Shown here piece after piece: positions 18,455 to 26,782 of a stretch of 64,000 bases of DNA (position 1 is the first letter of the stretch; each line of letters starts with the position of its first letter). Position numbers and translations under genes: made by a program. The DNA comes from Peptacetobacter hiranonis. GTDB taxonomy: Bacteria > Bacillota > Clostridia > Peptostreptococcales > Peptostreptococcaceae. Where the stretch lies: the NCBI RefSeq assembly GCF_008151785.1, contig NZ_CP036523.1:310001-374000 (forward strand), read 5' to 3'. The notes beneath the pieces are model-generated. The model ran no database searches. It was given only the letters and a program-made list of their open reading frames with translations, and was not told the origin of the DNA.

Positions 18455-20866
18455 TTATAATGTTTGTTCTGTTCTTCCGATTATATCATCCTGTGTCGCT
18501 TTTGATAATACATTGAAGAATGCACTATATCCCGCAACTCTAACTATTAAATCTCTGTGTTTTTCTGGATGTTTCTGAGCATCTATAAGTGTATCTCTTG
18601 AAACAACATTGTACTGAACATGGTATCCATCTAATCTATTGAAGAATGTTTTGATTAACATTTCTAGTTTTTCTTTATTTTCCTCTTTTGATAATAACTG
18701 AGGAGTTACTTTCTGATTTAATAACACACCACCAGTTATTTCGTGAGTTGGTAATTTTGAAACTGATTTGAATACCGCTGTTGGTCCTTTTTTATCCATT
18801 GAATGAGCAGGAGAGCATCCTTCTGCAAGAGGAGTTCTCGCATTTCTACCATCAGGAGTTGCCATAGTTGAGAATCCCTGACCAACATTTGCAGATATAG
18901 AAGATGTACCAGCGTATCTAATTCCACCTATTGGACCTCTGCCATGTCTTGTATTTGGATATTTCTTCATTTCATCTATGTATATATTGTAAACATCAAC
19001 CACTAGCTGATCCACATAGTCGTTGTCGTTTCCGTATTTTGGAGCATCGTTTATTAACATCTGCTGTATTTTTTTGTTTTCTTCAGTTGAGAAATCATCT
19101 AATAATGCATTCCATAACTGCTCTGGAGTTATTTTGTTTTCATCGAATACAAGCTTTTTGATAGCTGCTAAACTGTCTGCCATATTTGCTATACCAACCT
19201 GTAATCCAGATATGAAGTCGTATATTGCTCCACCTTCTTTAAGAGTTTTACCTCTACCTATACAGTCCTGAGTTAAAGCTGAGCATAGTATGTCTGGAAC
19301 ATCTCTTTCTAGAGCTAAGTCTATTGTATTTTCAACGATAACACTCATTCTAGTTAAGTATCTCATAGCTTTTTCTATAGCCTGTTCTAACTCTTCATAA
19401 GATTTCATATCCTTGAAGTATCCACTTCCTTCAAAGAATCTCTTTCCGCTTGTCATATCGACACCGTCATTCATTACCATAAGAAGTATTCTTGGGAAGT
19501 TCATGTAAGACATACCTGTACATCTGTATCCCCATTTTCCTGGAACTGCAGTTTCAACACATCCTATTGCAGAGTAATTGTATGCATCTTCTTCTTTAAC
19601 TCCTTTTTCTATAAATGAAGGTATTATAACTTCATCAGAGTTAAATGCTGGCATACCAGTTCCTAATTTCATAACTTCAACAGCCTCATCTAAGAAAGCT
19701 TTTGGTATATTTCTGTGGTATCTAACTGTTAAGTTAGGCTGAGGTAGTCTAGTCTGTGCAACAGATTTTAATACTAAGAATGATAATTCATTAGTTGCAT
19801 CTTTTTTATCTACAGTCTGTCCACCTATAGTAACATTCTGGTACATTGGACTTCCTGCACTACTAAATGTATGAGACTGACTACGAACTTTATTTATAGT
19901 TAAAGTTTTTATCCATAAGTTGTCTAATATTTCAACAACTTCATCATCAGTTATTAATCCTAAATCTTTATCGTGTTTGTAGTATGGGTATAAATACTGA
20001 TCAAATCTTCCGTAAGATAAAGAGTGTCCGTTAGATTCTATCTGTAATATTAACTGTATGAACCAAGTAGACTGTATTGCTTCTCTAAATGTTTCTGCTG
20101 GTTCATAAGGAACTTTTGCACATATACGAGATATTTCAAGAAGTTCTTCTTTTCTCTGACCTTCAGCATTTTCTGCCATTTCTGCAGCTAATTTGCTAAA
20201 ACGTTCAGCATAAGTTTTAACAGCATCTATTACTATTAAAACTGCTCTATAGAAGTGGTATTTATCTATATTTTCTGCAACACATAAATCTAATTCACTT
20301 TTTAATTTTAAAACTCTTTTTTCGTATCCTACTAATCCCTGTTTTAAAACTGTTTCGTAGTCAACTGCTAGGTGAGCATCACCAGAGTTTAATTTACCTT
20401 CCATTCCGAAGAATCCAGTTTCCATATATACACTAACTTCTTCTGGAAGCATTGCTCCACCTTTGCTTCTTAGGTTGTTGTTTTCCCAGAAAGATGCGAT
20501 ACTTCTTAAATCTTCTTTTGTTTCTTCAGTTATATAGAAAACATCTCCATCACGTCTTTCGAATAAATCAAGCTCGTTAAGTACGAACTCTAGTGTATAT
20601 TCTGGGAATATAGGAGCGTTTCTGTTAGCAGAAGCCTGATTTCCTACGATTAAAGTTTCGTCTTCTATATATATAGACATTTTTTCTAATATATTTTTTA
20701 ACATCATAGCTCGTTTTATTACTACGGGCTGATTGCGATTTTCTTTATATGATTCTGTAGCTAATAATGCACGTTCCGCACATATATAAGGCTTTTTGTT
20801 TAATACATTTTCTCTAAATTCATTCATTCTAGGTGTTAAATCACCGAAATGCTCAACATTTTTCAT
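18455..20866 (-). CDS. Glycyl radical enzyme, PflF/YbiW-like (probable dehydratase or lyase)
   Basis: This 803-residue glycyl radical enzyme has the active-site thiyl Cys436 in AIGCVETAVPGKW and the radical Gly779 in RVAGYSAFF. The Cys-Val-Glu order (Glu438) marks dehydratase-type enzymes and excludes pyruvate formate-lyase, which has Cys-Cys. Glycerol/diol dehydratases and choline lyase usually read GCVEP; here it is GCVET, so the substrate is open. The start ATG 20866 follows AAGGAGGA; the frame extends eight codons upstream into that site. It is preceded by a palindromic operator and lies opposite its activase. Downstream fsa suggests a sugar or polyol substrate (inference). Confidence 0.9.
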   Translation of the reverse strand: MKNVEHFGDLTPRMNEFRENVLNKKPYICAERALLATESYKENRNQPVVIKRAMMLKNILEKMSIYIEDETLIVGNQASANRNAPIFPEYTLEFVLNELDLFERRDGDVFYITEETKEDLRSIASFWENNNLRSKGGAMLPEEVSVYMETGFFGMEGKLNSGDAHLAVDYETVLKQGLVGYEKRVLKLKSELDLCVAENIDKYHFYRAVLIVIDAVKTYAERFSKLAAEMAENAEGQRKEELLEISRICAKVPYEPAETFREAIQSTWFIQLILQIESNGHSLSYGRFDQYLYPYYKHDKDLGLITDDEVVEILDNLWIKTLTINKVRSQSHTFSSAGSPMYQNVTIGGQTVDKKDATNELSFLVLKSVAQTRLPQPNLTVRYHRNIPKAFLDEAVEVMKLGTGMPAFNSDEVIIPSFIEKGVKEEDAYNYSAIGCVETAVPGKWGYRCTGMSYMNFPRILLMVMNDGVDMTSGKRFFEGSGYFKDMKSYEELEQAIEKAMRYLTRMSVIVENTIDLALERDVPDILCSALTQDCIGRGKTLKEGGAIYDFISGLQVGIANMADSLAAIKKLVFDENKITPEQLWNALLDDFSTEENKKIQQMLINDAPKYGNDNDYVDQLVVDVYNIYIDEMKKYPNTRHGRGPIGGIRYAGTSSISANVGQGFSTMATPDGRNARTPLAEGCSPAHSMDKKGPTAVFKSVSKLPTHEITGGVLLNQKVTPQLLSKEENKEKLEMLIKTFFNRLDGYHVQYNVVSRDTLIDAQKHPEKHRDLIVRVAGYSAFFNVLSKATQDDIIGRTEQTL

Positions 20867-20956
20867 AAAATATCCTCCTTTTAGTTTCATCCGTAACTAC
20901 TTAGTATTTCATTCTACAATCAAAGTATACCACGTCTTGCAAAAAAGATAAATAAA

Positions 20957-20994
20957 AACTTCAAATAAAAGTTTAAAAAGTTTCAAATGAAACT
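20957..20994. promoter_or_regulatory. DeoR operator between the glycyl radical enzyme and its activase
   Basis: AGTTTCA-AA-TGAAACT (20979-20994) is a perfect 7-2-7 palindrome. A looser copy (ACTTCAAATAAAAGT) lies at 20958-20972. The AGTTTCA core recurs before the DeoR gene, so this is probably its binding site. Confidence 0.6.
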
Positions 20995-21092
20995 TTAATA
21001 TTTACTTTTAAGAGAGTAAATGATATTATTTTAAATGTAATAAAAGATAAATTTTGGAAATAATAGAGATTAATATATAAGGAGATGATTTT

Positions 21093-21989
21093 TTGGAAAA
21101 TGGAATTACGTTTAATATTCAGAAGTTTAGTATACACGATGGGCCAGGGATAAGAACTACAGTATTCTTTAAAGGATGTCCGCTTAGATGCGAGTGGTGT
21201 TCAAATCCCGAATCTCAGATAAAAAATGTTCAGATTTTACACGATCAGAGTAAATGCTCTTATTGTTTATCTTGTGTGGTAACATGTCCAAATGGAGCGA
21301 TAACTCATGAAGATAACAAGATAATTATAAATGAAGATAAGTGCGTGGGATGTTTAACTTGTGTAAATTCATGCCCTAATAGAGCATTATCTTATGAAGG
21401 GGATTACCAGACAATAGAGGAAATTGTAGATATATGTATGCAGGATATAGATTTCTATGAAGAATCTGGCGGAGGAGTTACAATCTCTGGTGGAGAAGGT
21501 ATGAGCCAGCCTGACTTTTTAAAGAAACTTATAGCGGAATTAAAGAAAAATTCGGTTCATGTTGCGATTGAAACTACAGGATATGTAAAGAAGGAAACTT
21601 TTGAAGAATTGGCTAGAGAATTAGACTTACTTTTATTTGATGTTAAGCACTACGACAGAGAAAAACACTACAACGGAACAAAGGTGTACAATGATTTAAT
21701 AGTGGAAAATTTAAAATGGGCGATAGATAATGGAATAGAAGTACTTCCTAGAATTCCAGTTATCCCAGATTTTAATGACTCATTAGAGGATGCAGAAGGA
21801 CTAGCAAAATTATTAGTAGAGGTCGGAGCTAAAAAAGTGCAGCTACTTCCATTCCACCAGTTTGGCGAAAAAAAATACGAACTACTAAACAGAAACTACA
21901 AATACAAAAACAAAAAAGCCCTTTATCCAGAAGAACTAGAAGAATATCAGAAAATATTTTTAGACAAAGGACTAAATTGCTTTTTCTAA
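21093..21989 (+). CDS. Glycyl radical enzyme activase (radical SAM)
   Basis: It generates the glycyl radical on the partner enzyme using SAM and a [4Fe-4S] cluster. The radical SAM motif Cys29-x3-Cys33-x2-Cys36 (GCPLRCEWC) is followed by an inserted double ferredoxin domain, Cys55/58/61/65 and Cys84/87/90/94. That domain is typical of activases for dehydratase-type enzymes and absent from PflA, supporting the partner's assignment. GGGVTISGGE binds SAM. The start is TTG with AAGGAGATG upstream; 298 residues is a normal length. It diverges from the enzyme gene across a 226-bp control region. Confidence 0.93.
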   Translation: MENGITFNIQKFSIHDGPGIRTTVFFKGCPLRCEWCSNPESQIKNVQILHDQSKCSYCLSCVVTCPNGAITHEDNKIIINEDKCVGCLTCVNSCPNRALSYEGDYQTIEEIVDICMQDIDFYEESGGGVTISGGEGMSQPDFLKKLIAELKKNSVHVAIETTGYVKKETFEELARELDLLLFDVKHYDREKHYNGTKVYNDLIVENLKWAIDNGIEVLPRIPVIPDFNDSLEDAEGLAKLLVEVGAKKVQLLPFHQFGEKKYELLNRNYKYKNKKALYPEELEEYQKIFLDKGLNCFF

Positions 21990-22011
21990 AAAGTAGTAGT
22001 AAATAAAATTA

Positions 22012-22042
22012 GGACAAGAGCGGTTACACTCTTGTCCTTTTA
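22012..22042. terminator. Bidirectional terminator between activase and DeoR genes
   Basis: GGACAAGAG (22012-22020) pairs with CTCTTGTCC (22029-22037), with TTTTAATTTT to the right and AATTTTATTT read on the other strand. Confidence 0.85.
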
Positions 22043-22792
22043 ATTTTCTGTTTTTATTACTTTTATATTATTTTCAACTAAATATTCTTCAGCGTCTTCT
22101 GGAATGTTTGAGTCTGTATATACATAAGATACTTTTTTAGTATCAAGTAGACTTACAACACCTTTTTGTTGGAATTTTACAGAATCCGTTACAATTATTA
22201 CATTACTAGCCTGTTTAGCCATATCTTTTACAGCCTCACTTCTCATATAATCATTTCCTGTAAATCCTGTTTCCTTTGTAAAACCGTCAGTTCCTACAAA
22301 TAGCTTATCTACAAAAAATCCCTCAGCACATTTTCTAGTGATAGGGCCAACCATAACCTGAGACTCTTCCTGATACTCACCGCCTAATAATATAATTCTA
22401 ACATTTCCTGTTTTTCTAATATAGTCAGCGATAAAAGCGGAATTTGTTATAAGAGTTACGTCTTTTTTTGTTTTAGCAATCTCTAACGCAACTAGAGCAC
22501 AGCAAGATCCAGACTCAATCATAACTGTTTCTCCGTCCTCTATACTTTCTACAGCTTTTTCTGCTATTTTTTGTTTAATATCGTAATGGTATGCCAATCT
22601 ATTATTAATATCATCGCTTTCGTTTAATTTTGCATATCCATGTTCTCTAACTATTATTCCACTTTCTTCAAGAGCAGATAAATCTTTACGAATAGTTACT
22701 TGAGAAACATTTAAAACATCAGAAAGCTCAGTTACTTTTAGTTTTTTATTCTGTGTAAGCAAATCTAATATTTGCGATTGTCTTTTATTCAT
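22040..22792 (-). CDS. DeoR-family transcriptional repressor
   Basis: The N-terminal helix-turn-helix (MNKRQSQILDLL; VTELSDVLNVSQVTIRKDL) is the DeoR signature. Residues ~75-250 are the sugar-phosphate sensor domain (DGETVMIESGS, TLITNSAFIA, VGTDGFTKETGF). These repressors respond to sugar phosphates. It is next to the glycyl radical enzyme locus, and AGTTTCA sites occur both there and in its own upstream region, so it probably represses both. 250 residues is standard. Confidence 0.93.
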   Translation of the reverse strand: MNKRQSQILDLLTQNKKLKVTELSDVLNVSQVTIRKDLSALEESGIIVREHGYAKLNESDDINNRLAYHYDIKQKIAEKAVESIEDGETVMIESGSCCALVALEIAKTKKDVTLITNSAFIADYIRKTGNVRIILLGGEYQEESQVMVGPITRKCAEGFFVDKLFVGTDGFTKETGFTGNDYMRSEAVKDMAKQASNVIIVTDSVKFQQKGVVSLLDTKKVSYVYTDSNIPEDAEEYLVENNIKVIKTEN

Positions 22793-22824
22793 AATTTCAC
22801 CTCTTTTTTAGATTATCATAGATA

Positions 22825-22860
22825 AGTTTCATTAGCAATACAAAAAAGTTTCAAATGATA
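22825..22860 (-). promoter_or_regulatory. Probable DeoR autoregulatory sites
   Basis: AGTTTCATTAG (22825-22835) and AGTTTCAAATGATA (22847-22860) sit just upstream of the repressor start. The second matches 12 of 14 bases of the 20979 palindrome. Confidence 0.5.
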
Positions 22861-22992
22861 AAAAAATAAGAGATAAACGTAAAAGATTGTTTTTTATTTC
22901 CTTTGTATTATAATTAAAGTAATGGAAAAGCTACATTAATTCCTAGTGTATAATACAAAAAATTTTATTTGCAAGGAAATGGAGGTTTTATC

Positions 22993-23547
22993 ATGAAAAA
23001 AATATTATTTGTTGTAGGATCTATGAGAAAAGAGTCTTTTAATAGACAGCGGGCTAATATTATAGCAGAAGAACTCAAAGGAAAAGCAGAGGTATCATTC
23101 CTTTCATATGAAGATATTCTGTTTATGAATCAGGATATAGAATTCCCAACACCAGAAGAAATTCTTCGTGTTCGTTCAGAAGTTGAAGGTGCAGATGGAC
23201 TATGGATATTTACACCAGAGTACAATTCTAGTTATCCTGGAGTTTTAAAAAATCTACTAGACTGGCTTTCAAGACCACATAAACCAAATGACTATGCAAA
23301 TGGTTCATCAGTTACAGGCAAAAAGGTTGCTATAAGTGGGGTTGCGGGAAAGAGTGCGGCTGCTGGAAGTAGAGGAAAATTAAAAGATTTATTAGAAATC
23401 ATGGGAATGAAGGTAATGGAAACTCAGGTAGGAGTTACAATAAATCCTGAAGCTTGGGCAAATAATGAACTAACTCTTTCTGATGATAAGAAAGAAGAAT
23501 TAAAAAAACAGGCAGAAGAATTCTTAAAATTTTTAGATGAAGAATAG
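22993..23547 (+). CDS. NADPH-dependent FMN reductase family protein
   Basis: This 184-residue flavodoxin-like fold has the FMN phosphate loop GSMRKESFNRQ (~9-19) and the isoalloxazine-contacting TPEYNSSYPGVLKNLLDW motif, characteristic of the YieF/azoreductase-like NADPH-FMN reductases. It reduces flavins, quinones or azo compounds in the cytosol. The start at ATG 22993 follows GGAGG; a TTG eight codons upstream is not used. It is probably co-transcribed with the peptidase 70 bp downstream. Confidence 0.92.
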   Translation: MKKILFVVGSMRKESFNRQRANIIAEELKGKAEVSFLSYEDILFMNQDIEFPTPEEILRVRSEVEGADGLWIFTPEYNSSYPGVLKNLLDWLSRPHKPNDYANGSSVTGKKVAISGVAGKSAAAGSRGKLKDLLEIMGMKVMETQVGVTINPEAWANNELTLSDDKKEELKKQAEEFLKFLDEE

Positions 23548-23617
23548 TAAATTATATAAATTAAAATACTAGATAAAAATACGATAAATGTAAAACTAAT
23601 AAAGAGGAGTTGGAAGG

Positions 23618-24592
23618 ATGGAAAGTCTAATAAAGGAAATTTCAATCAAAGAAATTGACGGCGTGTCTATAGGAAATGCACAAAATGATGAAGCAAAAAC
23701 CGGTGTAAGTGTAATATACTTTAAAAATGGAGCACAGGCAGGTTGTGATATAAGCGGAGGAGGACCTGCATCTAGAGAAACACCTTTAACAAGTAGTATG
23801 ACTGCTGATAATCCACTAAATGCTGTAGTATTATCAGGAGGAAGTGCATTTGGACTTGCTGCTTCAGATGGTGTAATGCGTTGCCTTGAAGAACATGGAA
23901 TAGGATATGAAACAGGGTTTGCAAAAGTTCCACTTGTTTGTCAATCTTGCATATATGACTTAGCATATGGTCGTGCAGATATTAGACCTGACTCAGCTAT
24001 GGGATACGAAGCTTGTATGAAAGCATTAGAAGAATGTGATGATTCTATGGGAAATATTGGTGCAGGAACTGGAGCTACTGTTGGAAAAGTATTAGGACTA
24101 AAACAAGCTACAAAAGCAGGACTTGGAATACATGCAATTCAGGTTGGAGAATTAAAAATAGCAGCAATAGTGGCGGTGAATGCAGTTGGAGATATATTTG
24201 ACTCATCAAATGCACAAAAGATTGCAGGACTTATGGATCCTGAAAGAAAGGTATTTTTAGATTCAGAGGAAGTACTTGTTAGAATGGTTACTACACCTCC
24301 AAATTTAGATAAGACAAATACTACAATAGGTTGTGTTGTATGTAATGCAAAATTTGACAAGGCTAAGCTTAATAAAATAGCTTCAATGACTAGAAATGCC
24401 TATGCTAGATGTATAAATCCAGTGGGAACTATGGCAGATGGAGATAGTATCTATGCTTGTAGCGTTGGAGATGTTGTAAGCGATGTAAATGTTGTCGGTA
24501 GTTTAGCAGCGAAGGTTATGGAAAAAGCTATAAAGAAAGCTGTTGAAAGCGCTAAAATAGACGACGAAGAATATCTAAAAAATTGTCTATAA
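23618..24592 (+). CDS. P1-family peptidase (DmpA/L-aminopeptidase-esterase type)
   Basis: These Ntn-type hydrolases self-cleave before a catalytic Ser. Family segments seen are GCDISGGGPASRET, VVLSGGSAFGLAASDGV, and GNIGAGTGATVGK where self-cleavage would be expected to follow, though the usual Gly-Asn-Ser-style junction is not obvious in this protein. The 324-residue length fits. Function in the family covers beta-aminopeptidase and D-esterase activities, so the physiological substrate is unknown. GGAGTTGGAAGG precedes the ATG. No signal peptide is seen, so it is cytosolic. Confidence 0.88.
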   Translation: MESLIKEISIKEIDGVSIGNAQNDEAKTGVSVIYFKNGAQAGCDISGGGPASRETPLTSSMTADNPLNAVVLSGGSAFGLAASDGVMRCLEEHGIGYETGFAKVPLVCQSCIYDLAYGRADIRPDSAMGYEACMKALEECDDSMGNIGAGTGATVGKVLGLKQATKAGLGIHAIQVGELKIAAIVAVNAVGDIFDSSNAQKIAGLMDPERKVFLDSEEVLVRMVTTPPNLDKTNTTIGCVVCNAKFDKAKLNKIASMTRNAYARCINPVGTMADGDSIYACSVGDVVSDVNVVGSLAAKVMEKAIKKAVESAKIDDEEYLKNCL

Positions 24593-24610
24593 AATAAATG
24601 AAATATACCT

Positions 24611-24641
24611 AAAAGATCTCGTTAATTCGGGGTCTTTTTTT
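24611..24641 (+). terminator. Terminator after the P1 peptidase
   Basis: AAGATCTCG pairs with CGGGGTCTT (two G.T pairs), followed by eight Ts. Confidence 0.85.
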
Positions 24642-24688
24642 TGTTTTTGAAAGTAGATAATTTTAAATATGAAATAGTAAAAATAAGA

Positions 24689-24741
24689 TTGATTAAAGTA
24701 CGGAAACGTACTATAATATTTAAAGTACGATTACGGACTTT
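24689..24741 (+). promoter_or_regulatory. marR-MATE promoter with two operators
   Basis: TTGATT (24689-24694), 17-bp spacer, TATAAT (24712-24717). AGTACG-GAAA-CGTACT (24697-24712) fills the spacer and touches the -10. A second copy, AAGTACG-ATTA-CGGACTT (24723-24740), covers the start site. This arrangement fits repression by the MarR protein encoded next. Confidence 0.75.
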
Positions 24742-24759
24742 AGAAAGGAGAGTGAAATT

Positions 24760-25221
24760 ATGAGAGAAATTGCGAGAAGATTGATGCTTGCTTTGTACAA
24801 AATAGATGAAATATATTATATGAATGAAGGTAAGAAAAAATTAGCATATTCTGAGCTATGTGTTATGTATGCGTTGGACGATGGAAAGCCACATTCACAA
24901 AGGGAGATTTCTCAGGAATGGCTAGTTCCAAAAACAACTGTAAATACGATAGTAAAAAAATGGGAAAAAGAGGGCCTATTAACACTTACACCAATTCCAG
25001 AGAAAAGAAGAGAAAAATATATAATCTTGACGGAATCAGGGCGTGAATATGCTAAAGAATTTATGGGATTTATATATAGAGCAGAGGAGAAAGCTCTTAA
25101 AAGAACTTTAGATAAATACTCAGATGAATTTATAAAAGGGCTTGAGTTTTTTGGAGAGAGCTTAAAAGAAGCTTTTGATGAGGAGTTTGAAAAAGAGGAA
25201 GCAGATAAAACTGATAAATAG
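24760..25221 (+). CDS. MarR-family regulator
   Basis: This 153-residue protein has the MarR winged helix: SQREISQEWLVPKTTVNTIVKKWEKEGLLT (helix-turn-helix, split here by position ~45-75) and the wing PEKRREKYIILTESG. Dimerisation helices lie at both ends and the tail is acidic. It lies 57 bp before a MATE exporter with two operators in front, so it most likely represses the pair and is released by a drug or metabolite. GAAAGGAGAG is the ribosome binding site. Confidence 0.93.
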   Translation: MREIARRLMLALYKIDEIYYMNEGKKKLAYSELCVMYALDDGKPHSQREISQEWLVPKTTVNTIVKKWEKEGLLTLTPIPEKRREKYIILTESGREYAKEFMGFIYRAEEKALKRTLDKYSDEFIKGLEFFGESLKEAFDEEFEKEEADKTDK

Positions 25222-25277
25222 ATAAAAAAATAAATAGATTTAAAAAGGGAGAATATAATTTAAGAGGGGAGAAAAAT

Positions 25278-26615
25278 ATGAACTTAATCAAAGACGATAT
25301 TAAAAAGCTATTCTACAAATTTTTGATACCTGCGATAAGTAGCTCTTTAGCTATAGCAATTTACAGTCTTGTAGACACTATAGCTATTGGCCATGGAGCA
25401 GGGCCAGATGGTACTGCAGCTTGTGCGATAGTATTGCCTATATTTTCAATTGCTTTATTTATTGCACTTCTTTGTGGAATAGGTGGATCTGTACTTATGG
25501 CTCATGCTCGTGGAGAAGGAAATAAGGAAAAAGGAGATGCATATTTTACAGCTTCTATTGTATTAGTTACAATCATTACATTAATTGTGTGGATACCTGG
25601 AATGATGTATCAGGATGAGTTTTACAGACTTTGTGGTGCGGATGATGTAATTATGCCATTTGCCAGAGATTATGGAGAATGGATTTTTGCATTTATACCA
25701 TCATTTGTTATCACTTCATTTTTAGGAGCATTTGTGCGTACTGATGGATCTCCAAAGTTTGTAATGACAGCTATTTTGACAGGTGGAGTTGTAAATATAA
25801 TAGGAGACTGGATTTTTGTATTCCCTATGAACATGGGAATGAGAGGTGCAGCGATTGCAACAGCTCTTGGTTCTGCAGTACAGGCAATTATGATTTTAGG
25901 ATATGTACTTATGAAAAAAACTACTCTAAAATTGGCAAGACCACATCATTGGTTTAAAGGATTTAAAAAGATTATGGTTACTGGATTTAGTTCTGGAGTG
26001 AGTGCACTTGCAGTAATAGCAGTTTCATTTATAGCCAATAACCAGATAATGAACTACCTTGGAGGTGCAGCTCTTGCAGTTTACGGTGTCTTAGGTACAG
26101 TTTCATCTCTATTTACAAGTATTTTTTCAGGAATTGGGCAGGCAATTCAGCCAATTGCATCTGAAAACTATGGTGCAGGAAAAATTGATCGTTGTTGGGC
26201 AGTAGAAAGATTGGGTATGAAAAATGCACTTATGTATGGAATTGTGTTTGCTGCAATAAGTATAATTTTCCCAGTAGGAGTGACAGGATTATTTATGCAG
26301 ATGACTCCTGAGGTTAAGGAAGTTACACCATATATTATGAGGGTGTTCTCGCTTTCATATATTCCACAGGCGGTTTGTGTGTACTGCGTGTTTTATCTAC
26401 AGTCTATTGTTCATGCTAAGAAGGCGACTGTTGTTTCACTTCTTAGAGGGGTGATTTTAAATGGAGCTTTCCTTATAATTTTCCCTATATTCTTTGGTGG
26501 AAATAGTATCTGGTGGGCGATATTTATGGCTGAATTTGTGACTATGTTGGTCGCAATTGTGTATATGTTTAGGATTTATAGGGAGCATAAAGCTTTGATG
26601 AATGAAAATATGTAA
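25278..26615 (+). CDS. MATE-family multidrug efflux transporter
   Basis: This 445-residue membrane protein has about 12 helices in two MATE halves. It starts DDIKKLFYKFLIPAISSSLAIAIYSLVDTIAIG, which is shortened here to the segments FYKFLIPAISSSLA and LVDTIAIGHG, standard for the family. These pumps export cationic drugs or metabolites in exchange for Na+ or H+. It is the second gene of the MarR-controlled unit and ends at a terminator. The substrate is unknown. Confidence 0.95.
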   Translation: MNLIKDDIKKLFYKFLIPAISSSLAIAIYSLVDTIAIGHGAGPDGTAACAIVLPIFSIALFIALLCGIGGSVLMAHARGEGNKEKGDAYFTASIVLVTIITLIVWIPGMMYQDEFYRLCGADDVIMPFARDYGEWIFAFIPSFVITSFLGAFVRTDGSPKFVMTAILTGGVVNIIGDWIFVFPMNMGMRGAAIATALGSAVQAIMILGYVLMKKTTLKLARPHHWFKGFKKIMVTGFSSGVSALAVIAVSFIANNQIMNYLGGAALAVYGVLGTVSSLFTSIFSGIGQAIQPIASENYGAGKIDRCWAVERLGMKNALMYGIVFAAISIIFPVGVTGLFMQMTPEVKEVTPYIMRVFSLSYIPQAVCVYCVFYLQSIVHAKKATVVSLLRGVILNGAFLIIFPIFFGGNSIWWAIFMAEFVTMLVAIVYMFRIYREHKALMNENM

Positions 26616-26629
26616 AGAGAAATTTATTA

Positions 26630-26667
26630 AAAGATATATTAGATTTTTATCTGGTATATCTTTTTTT
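26630..26667 (+). terminator. Terminator after the MATE gene
   Basis: AAAGATATA (26630-26638) pairs with TATATCTTT (26655-26663), then a T-run. It marks the left edge of the accessory island. Confidence 0.8.
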
Positions 26668-26782
26668 GTTTAAAATGCGTGAATATTTACTTATTTTTAA
26701 ATGAATGATATTATAAAAATAGAAAAATATTATAAATTATTTAATGAGATATATTGAGTTAAAGATTTGAGGAGGAATAGTT

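Noticed and set aside
18455-20866. Pyruvate formate-lyase annotation for the glycyl radical enzyme
   Set aside because: PFL has adjacent Cys-Cys; this has Cys-Val-Glu, and its activase has the extra ferredoxin domain.
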